Below, piece after piece: positions 6,961 to 9,740 of a stretch of 9,740 nucleotides of DNA. The position numbers were made by a program, and so were the translations under genes. Each line of letters starts with the position of its first letter. Positions within the stretch are counted from its first letter, which is position 1. The stretch lies in assembly GCA_000431135.1 (NCBI GenBank), contig HF987838.1, positions 1,421-11,160 of the forward strand, in the 5' to 3' direction. The DNA comes from Clostridium sp. CAG:590. GTDB taxonomy: Bacteria > Bacillota > Clostridia > Lachnospirales > Lachnospiraceae. Under the pieces are notes generated by a model. It was not told the origin of the DNA and searched no databases. It saw only the letters and a program-made list of their open reading frames with translations.

Positions 6961-7009
6961 ATAGATCGGGATGTCATACAATTAGGAATCAGAGAGGAAA
7001 GGAATAAAA

Positions 7010-7900
7010 ATGATCAATCAGAATAATAATATGGAACAGGTAATTGCGAAAGCACAGACTTTGATCGAGGCATTACCATACATACAGAAATTTAATGGAA
7101 AGAAAGTAGTTGTAAAATATGGTGGAAGTGCCATGTTGGACGAAGAGCTTAAGTATAATGTAATTAAAGATGTTGCACTTCTTAAATTGATTGGTATGAA
7201 GCCGATCATTGTGCATGGTGGCGGAAAAGAGATTAGTAAATGGGTTGAGAAGATCGGAAAAGAGCCGGAATTCATCAACGGTTTAAGAGTAACCGATGCA
7301 GAGACCATGGAGATTGCTGAGATGGTATTATCCAAGGTAAATAAAGGTCTTGTACAGATGATGCAGAAATTGGGATTAAATGCAGTTGGTATCAGCGGTA
7401 AGGATGCAGGACTTTTGACTGTTACGAAAAAGATGCCCGGAGGCAAGGACATCGGATATGTAGGTGAAGTGAAAGCAGTCAACAGTAAAGTGTTGGATAC
7501 ATTGATTGAAAATGATTTCATTCCGGTTATTGCACCGATTGGTTCTTCAGAAGAATTTGAAAGCTACAATATTAATGCGGATGATGCAGCCTGTGCGGTT
7601 GCCAAAGCAATCTCTGCTGAGAAATTGGTATTCCTTACCGATATTGAAGGTGTATTTATTGATCCAACCGACCGGAATACACTAATTTCAGAGATGGATG
7701 TACAGGAAGCAAAAGCGTTCATTGAAAAAGGCGTTGTTGGTGGTGGTATGCTGCCGAAGCTTACGAATTGTATTGATGCAATTGAGAATGGCGTTTCAAG
7801 GGTCCATGTGTTAGATGGACGAGTAAAACATTGTCTATTACTGGAGTTCTTTACGGAAAAGGGTATTGGTACTGCCATTTTAAAGGAGCCGCTTTTCTAA
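7010..7900 (+). CDS. argB: Acetylglutamate kinase ArgB
   Basis: ArgB phosphorylates N-acetylglutamate with ATP in the second step of arginine synthesis, making the ArgC substrate. The 296-residue amino-acid-kinase fold shows K36-Y-G-G-S-A (phosphate binding), VHGGGKEI (68-75), NGLRVTD for acetylglutamate binding, NINADDAACAVA and GVVGGGMLPKL. An N-terminal helix of ~25 residues (MEQVIAKAQTLIEALPYIQ region) precedes the core. In known enzymes this extension and the ~295-residue length mark the hexameric, arginine-inhibited class, so feedback inhibition is likely (inference). The ATG at 7010 follows AGGAAAGG (6995-7002). The 49-base gap from argC contains no terminator. argJ and argD are absent nearby, so the rest of the pathway must lie elsewhere. 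Confidence 0.97.
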   Translation: MINQNNNMEQVIAKAQTLIEALPYIQKFNGKKVVVKYGGSAMLDEELKYNVIKDVALLKLIGMKPIIVHGGGKEISKWVEKIGKEPEFINGLRVTDAETMEIAEMVLSKVNKGLVQMMQKLGLNAVGISGKDAGLLTVTKKMPGGKDIGYVGEVKAVNSKVLDTLIENDFIPVIAPIGSSEEFESYNINADDAACAVAKAISAEKLVFLTDIEGVFIDPTDRNTLISEMDVQEAKAFIEKGVVGGGMLPKLTNCIDAIENGVSRVHVLDGRVKHCLLLEFFTEKGIGTAILKEPLF

Positions 7901-7914
7901 GTGATATATGTCAC
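7901..7914. promoter_or_regulatory. CRP/FNR-like palindrome between argB and the lipoprotein gene
   Basis: GTGA (7901-7904), six bases, TCAC (7911-7914), flanked by A on each side. This matches 9 of the 10 fixed positions of TGTGA-N6-TCACA, the Crp-family consensus. It begins at the base after the argB stop codon and is 34 bases before the next start codon. No strong promoter is seen in this 48-base gap, so it could equally be chance. Confidence 0.25.
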
Positions 7915-7948
7915 ACATTTATAGAAGTTTTGCATAAGGAGTATATAT

Positions 7949-9232
7949 ATGGGCAGAACAAAAAGAGCATGTGCGCTAGTGCTTTCTGCACTACTTTGTG
8001 TTTTGATAGGTTGTGGACAGGCAAAAGAAGAAAACGTGCAACAGAAAGCGCAACCGGTCACTTATGAGAACGCAATGAAAGAGTTACAACAACAGGTTAC
8101 AGAAGATACGATCAGTTGCTGGTATACCGGTGATAGTGATAAAGGTTATTTGGAGAGTGCGGCAGCAGCATTTGAAAAAGAGTATGGAATAAAAGTGAAG
8201 CTGGTTTATTATGATGGGGTTAGTCTGTTTGAGGATATGAATCAGGCAAATCAACAAGAGAATGGACCGGAAGTTTACCTGATGGGAAATGATCAGTTAG
8301 AATATGCGAAAACAGCAGGTGTGGTGGAACAGAATACAGTATTTGATGATACATTCTGGAAGGAGAATTATCCGGATACTGCAAAGAAGGCAATGACATA
8401 TAAAGATAAACAATATGGTTATCCGGTATATTTTGATACATACTGCCTGGTATATGATGCAAAACTGTTAGAGAATGCACCGGCATCCATTGATGATATT
8501 CTGGCATTCCTGGATGAATATGAAGATACAGGATCTACCAAAGCAGTATTTCGTTGGGATGTGGCTGATCCTTATGTGAATTCTATGTTTCTCGCATCAT
8601 ATGCAGATCTGTTTGGTGACAATGGCGATGATATGACAAGCTTTCAGGTAAACAATGAGCAGTGTGTAGCATCCATGCAGTATTTTCAGTCGTTGAGTGC
8701 ATATTTGTGGATGAATAAGAATAACATATCCCATGATACGGTTATGAATCGTATTAAGGATGGAACACTGGTATTAGGATTGTGTAAGTCAGATATTTTA
8801 CCAACTCTTTATGAGATGCAGAGTACAAAAACAGAAGATTCAGAGACGGATTACCGGATTTCTTATGTTCCAAGTCTGACCGCAGAGTTATCTTCAACAG
8901 CCTGGTCGACGACATATGGTGCATTTGTGAATTCTTATGGAAAAGATCTTGCGGCAGGCAATATGTTTGCCTTGTATTTAAGCTATGCATATCAGGATAA
9001 ACAGTATAATGCAAATGGAAAATTGCCGGTCAAAGATCAGGGAGATCAATTTGATGACATGCAGAAGGTATTATATGCACAGTATCTGAATTCTAAGCCG
9101 GTTCCGAAGGTTATGATATTAGGTGATTATCTGGTAGAGAGCGGAATTGCATTTGATGCGATCTGGGATGGTAAGGATGCACAGGAAGAATTGGATTGGC
9201 TGCAGAATGCAATGACGGAAAAAATGCAATAG
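7949..9232 (+). CDS. Extracellular solute-binding lipoprotein, family 1 (MalE-like)
   Basis: This is a membrane-anchored substrate-binding protein of an ABC importer. The 427-residue product starts MGRTKRACALVLSALL and has a lipobox L-I-G-C with the lipidated cysteine at 22; a charged, Q-rich linker follows. The mature part resembles carbohydrate-binding family 1 proteins: a mixed first lobe with EKEYGIKVKLVYYDG, GPEVYLMGNDQLEYAKTAGVVE, the hinge-like YGYPVYFDTYCLVYDAKLL, and a C-terminal lobe with NGKLPV. The likely ligand is a sugar or oligosaccharide, but the sequence does not decide this. AAGGAG (7936-7941) stands 7 bases before the ATG. No permease or ATPase gene adjoins it, at least on the visible side, so it is an orphan binding protein. 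There is no terminator after argB, so read-through from argCB is possible. Confidence 0.85.
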   Translation: MGRTKRACALVLSALLCVLIGCGQAKEENVQQKAQPVTYENAMKELQQQVTEDTISCWYTGDSDKGYLESAAAAFEKEYGIKVKLVYYDGVSLFEDMNQANQQENGPEVYLMGNDQLEYAKTAGVVEQNTVFDDTFWKENYPDTAKKAMTYKDKQYGYPVYFDTYCLVYDAKLLENAPASIDDILAFLDEYEDTGSTKAVFRWDVADPYVNSMFLASYADLFGDNGDDMTSFQVNNEQCVASMQYFQSLSAYLWMNKNNISHDTVMNRIKDGTLVLGLCKSDILPTLYEMQSTKTEDSETDYRISYVPSLTAELSSTAWSTTYGAFVNSYGKDLAAGNMFALYLSYAYQDKQYNANGKLPVKDQGDQFDDMQKVLYAQYLNSKPVPKVMILGDYLVESGIAFDAIWDGKDAQEELDWLQNAMTEKMQ

Positions 9233-9326
9233 AAGAGAATTATTTTTTGCATGGATATATGAATAAGAATGAAAGAAAGTCCCATATACTAATAGTAGTC
9301 TTATCAAGAATGGAGGAACAATTAGT

Positions 9327-9740
9327 ATGTGGGGCTTTTTGATTGCATGTATTTCGGGAGCACTGATGAGTATCCAGGGCGTATTTAATACCGGAGTAAC
9401 AAAGGAAACGGGACCGTGGATTACAAACTGTTTTGTACAGTTGACAGGCTTTTTCGTCTGTGTGGGATTCTTTTTATTTATGGAACAGGGAAAAATACCG
9501 ATTGGGGATCTGTTTAAAGTTAATCATAAATATATGCTGTTAGGCGGGGTGATCGGAGCATTTATTACATTTACGGTTATTAAAAGTATGTCAAGTCTGG
9601 GTCCGGCACAGGCAATTCTTGCCATTGTGATCACGCAGGTGCTGGTAGGTTATCTGATTGAACTGTTCGGACTGTTTGGGGTTGAAAAGGGACCATTTGC
9701 CATATCAAAGTGCATTGGTATGATTGTGGCAGTTGTTGGT
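9327..9740 (+). CDS. YdcZ-type DMT-superfamily membrane protein (3' end outside window)
   Basis: The frame is open for 138 codons from ATG 9327 to the window edge. Family members are about 145-150 residues, so only the last few residues are missing. The start MWGFLIACISGALMSIQGVFNTGV is characteristic of the YdcZ (DUF606) branch of the drug/metabolite transporters, small proteins of four to five helices that may act as paired half-transporters. LLGGVIGAFITFTVIKSMSSLGPAQAILAIVITQ and the polar G-Y-L-I-E-L-F-G-L-F-G turn fit the rest of the fold. GGAGG (9312-9316) lies 10 bases before the start. A TATACT (9285-9290) could be a -10, but I see no matching -35. The transported substrate cannot be read from the sequence. 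Whether it has a second half-gene downstream cannot be seen. Confidence 0.82.
   Translation, partial: MWGFLIACISGALMSIQGVFNTGVTKETGPWITNCFVQLTGFFVCVGFFLFMEQGKIPIGDLFKVNHKYMLLGGVIGAFITFTVIKSMSSLGPAQAILAIVITQVLVGYLIELFGLFGVEKGPFAISKCIGMIVAVVG

Noticed and set aside
7018..7521. 167-codon open frame on the minus strand opposite argB
   Set aside because: It lies wholly antisense to a clear acetylglutamate kinase, has a low-complexity Ser/Phe/Pro-rich translation, and no family is recognisable. It is a shadow of argB codon bias.
7831..8067. 78-codon plus-strand frame bridging argB and the lipoprotein gene
   Set aside because: It overlaps both real genes in another frame and has no recognisable domain; both flanking genes are intact and well supported.
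9219..9252. Possible terminator after the lipoprotein gene (ATGCAA...TTGCAT with a T-run)
   Set aside because: The stem is only 6 bp and AT-rich, and the T-run is inside the loop and stem rather than after it.
9285..9297. TATACT -10 candidate with a small TACTA-A-TAGTA dyad before the YdcZ-type gene
   Set aside because: No acceptable -35 lies 16-18 bases upstream, and 5-bp arms in AT-rich DNA are expected by chance.

Overview
The window looks like ordinary chromosome of a low-GC Gram-positive anaerobe of the Clostridia, most likely a Lachnospiraceae member. The family assignment is my inference. It rests on AT-leaning sequence with consistent codon use (many AGA, ATA and TTA codons), strong AGGAGG-type ribosome sites before most genes, a lipobox-bearing solute-binding lipoprotein, and the sequence style of the sensor kinase's external domain. 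All genes lie on the plus strand.

Region 1 (1-2955) is the 3' part of a high-affinity phosphate uptake operon: pstC (start outside the window), pstA, pstB and phoU. The genes are nearly touching and must be co-transcribed; pstS is expected upstream. Region 2 (2956-5711) has a 200-base control region with PhoP-box-like repeats and a leader hairpin, then a PhoP/PhoB-type response regulator and a PhoR-type membrane sensor kinase. It closes with a strong intrinsic terminator. Together these genes form one phosphate module: PstCAB imports phosphate, PhoU links transport state to the kinase, and PhoR-PhoP would control transcription.

Region 3 (5712-5919) is the richest non-coding stretch. It holds two candidate promoters in front of argC, a pair of 20-bp-phased repeats over the first one, a leader hairpin, and a perfect 10-bp inverted repeat over the -10 and predicted start of the second. 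Region 4 (5920-7900) is argC-argB, catalysing steps 3 and 2 of arginine synthesis. argJ and argD, often found between and after them, are not here.

Region 5 (7901-9232) is a MalE-like solute-binding lipoprotein gene without permease genes beside it, preceded by a CRP-like palindrome. Region 6 (9327-9740) is the first 138 codons of a YdcZ-type (DMT superfamily) membrane protein, cut by the window end.

I see no mobile element, CRISPR array, tRNA, rRNA or clear sign of transfer, and no convincing new multi-gene system. The best leads are regulatory, chiefly the dyad in front of argC.
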